From assembly GCA_002305265.1 (NCBI GenBank), contig DBQP01000018.1:33575-97574 (forward strand): a DNA stretch of 64,000 bases, read 5' to 3'. Source of the DNA: Prevotellaceae bacterium UBA1391 (GTDB taxonomy: Bacteria; Bacteroidota; Bacteroidia; Bacteroidales; Bacteroidaceae). Shown one piece after another: positions 63,683-64,000 of this stretch (within the stretch, counting starts at the first letter, position 1; each line of letters starts with the position of its first letter). A program made the position numbers and the translations under genes. A model generated the notes under the pieces. The model worked only from the letters and a program-made list of their open reading frames with translations. It made no database searches and was not told the DNA's origin.

Positions 63683-63713
63683 TTGCCCAAGTACGGCAGA
63701 ATCACTAAATTTG
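63683..63713 (+). promoter_or_regulatory. Promoter of ispF
   Basis: TTGC (63683-63686) and TAAATTTG (63706-63713) lie 19 bases apart, a good Bacteroidota promoter 23 bases before the ATG. Confidence 0.75.
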
Positions 63714-63736
63714 TCCACAAACCAAACCACAGCACT

Positions 63737-64000
63737 ATGACCACTCTCCCCCGCATCGGCATGGGATTCGACGTCCACCGCCTCACCCCCGACCGCGAGC
63801 TCTGGCTCGGCGGCATCCGCATTCCGCACACCCTCGGACTCCTCGGCCACAGCGACGCCGACGTACTCCTCCACGCCATCTGCGACGCCCTGCTCGGCGC
63901 CGCCAACCTGCGCGACATCGGCTACCACTTCCCCGACACCTCGGCCGACTTCAAGGACATCGACTCCAAAATCCTGCTGCGCAAGACCCTCCAACTCATC
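63737..64000 (+). CDS. ispF: 2-C-methyl-D-erythritol 2,4-cyclodiphosphate synthase, 5' part
   Basis: IspF makes the cyclic diphosphate of the MEP pathway. The first 88 residues are present and the gene runs off the window end. The metal and substrate motifs are visible: D12 and H14 in GMGFDVHRL, and H38-D40 with H46 in LLGHSDADVLLHA. DIGYHFPDTSADFKDIDS follows as in the family. It has its own promoter. Together with dxr at 54883 it places two MEP enzymes within 9 kb. The rest of the gene was cut by the window edge, not by mutation as far as visible. Confidence 0.95.
   Translation, partial: MTTLPRIGMGFDVHRLTPDRELWLGGIRIPHTLGLLGHSDADVLLHAICDALLGAANLRDIGYHFPDTSADFKDIDSKILLRKTLQLI

Overview
The window is 64 kb of gene-dense, GC-rich chromosomal DNA (roughly 60% GC by eye) from a member of the Bacteroidota, most likely order Bacteroidales and plausibly Prevotellaceae. 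Evidence for this: type IX secretion genes (sprA, porU, porV); Bacteroidota -7 boxes of the form TAnnTTTG upstream of many genes; little use of Shine-Dalgarno sequences; lineage-typical genes (BT_3928-like DoxX/MauE protein, DUF4290, SPOR protein beside tpiA and folE); and gene orders such as topA-aroK-speA and tsaB-DUF4290-murA-rimM-dxr-rseP. The species cannot be named from the sequence alone.

Layout, left to right. 150-3965: truA, an EamA-type permease and an ABC-F ATPase. 3966-8001: ndk and a secreted M23/LysM peptidase set in unusually large, repeat-filled intergenic regions of lower GC. 8002-10727: an SLC13/TrkA-C permease, more repeats, and an initiator tRNA-Met with a hairpin after it. 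10993-17379: DUF1599, DoxX/MauE-like protein, tpiA, SPOR protein, folE, dnaG; rlpA lies convergent to dnaG. 18730-24431: TetR regulator, fabG-like reductase, RluA-type pseudouridine synthase, P1B metal ATPase, LicD-family protein. 24695-30868: a membrane-embedded AraC regulator divergent from a cluster of SPFH-GYF protein, membrane protein, zinc-ribbon/TPR membrane protein and a membrane-tethered L7/L12-like domain protein. 31424-33829 (minus): M16 peptidase and a CDP-glycerol-glycerophosphotransferase-like enzyme. 34068-42623: the giant sprA and a second EamA permease. 42788-51114 (minus): yicC, arsC, acr3, topA, aroK, speA. 51364-57471: tsaB, DUF4290, murA, rimM, dxr, rseP. 57856-64000: a fumarylacetoacetase-family hydrolase, porU, porV and the 5' part of ispF.

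Most genes are housekeeping: tRNA modification (truA, tsaB), ribosome and rRNA maturation (rimM, rluA-like), DNA topology and replication (topA, dnaG), peptidoglycan (murA, rlpA, M23), isoprenoid synthesis by the MEP pathway (dxr, ispF), folate (folE), shikimate (aroK), polyamines (speA) and glycolysis (tpiA). Secretion is represented by the SprA translocon and the PorU/PorV surface-processing pair.

The most unusual feature is not a gene. Nearly every larger intergenic region carries short tandem arrays whose units have different sequences but almost always the same length of 22 bp, or about 44 or 65-66 bp (2x and 3x). I count about 20 such arrays. Two sequence families recur at several loci: one with the 12-bp palindrome CGAAGGCCTTCG, the other with CGAACGCAGTCG. 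I know of no described element that explains one fixed period shared by unrelated sequences, so this is the leading candidate for a new system.
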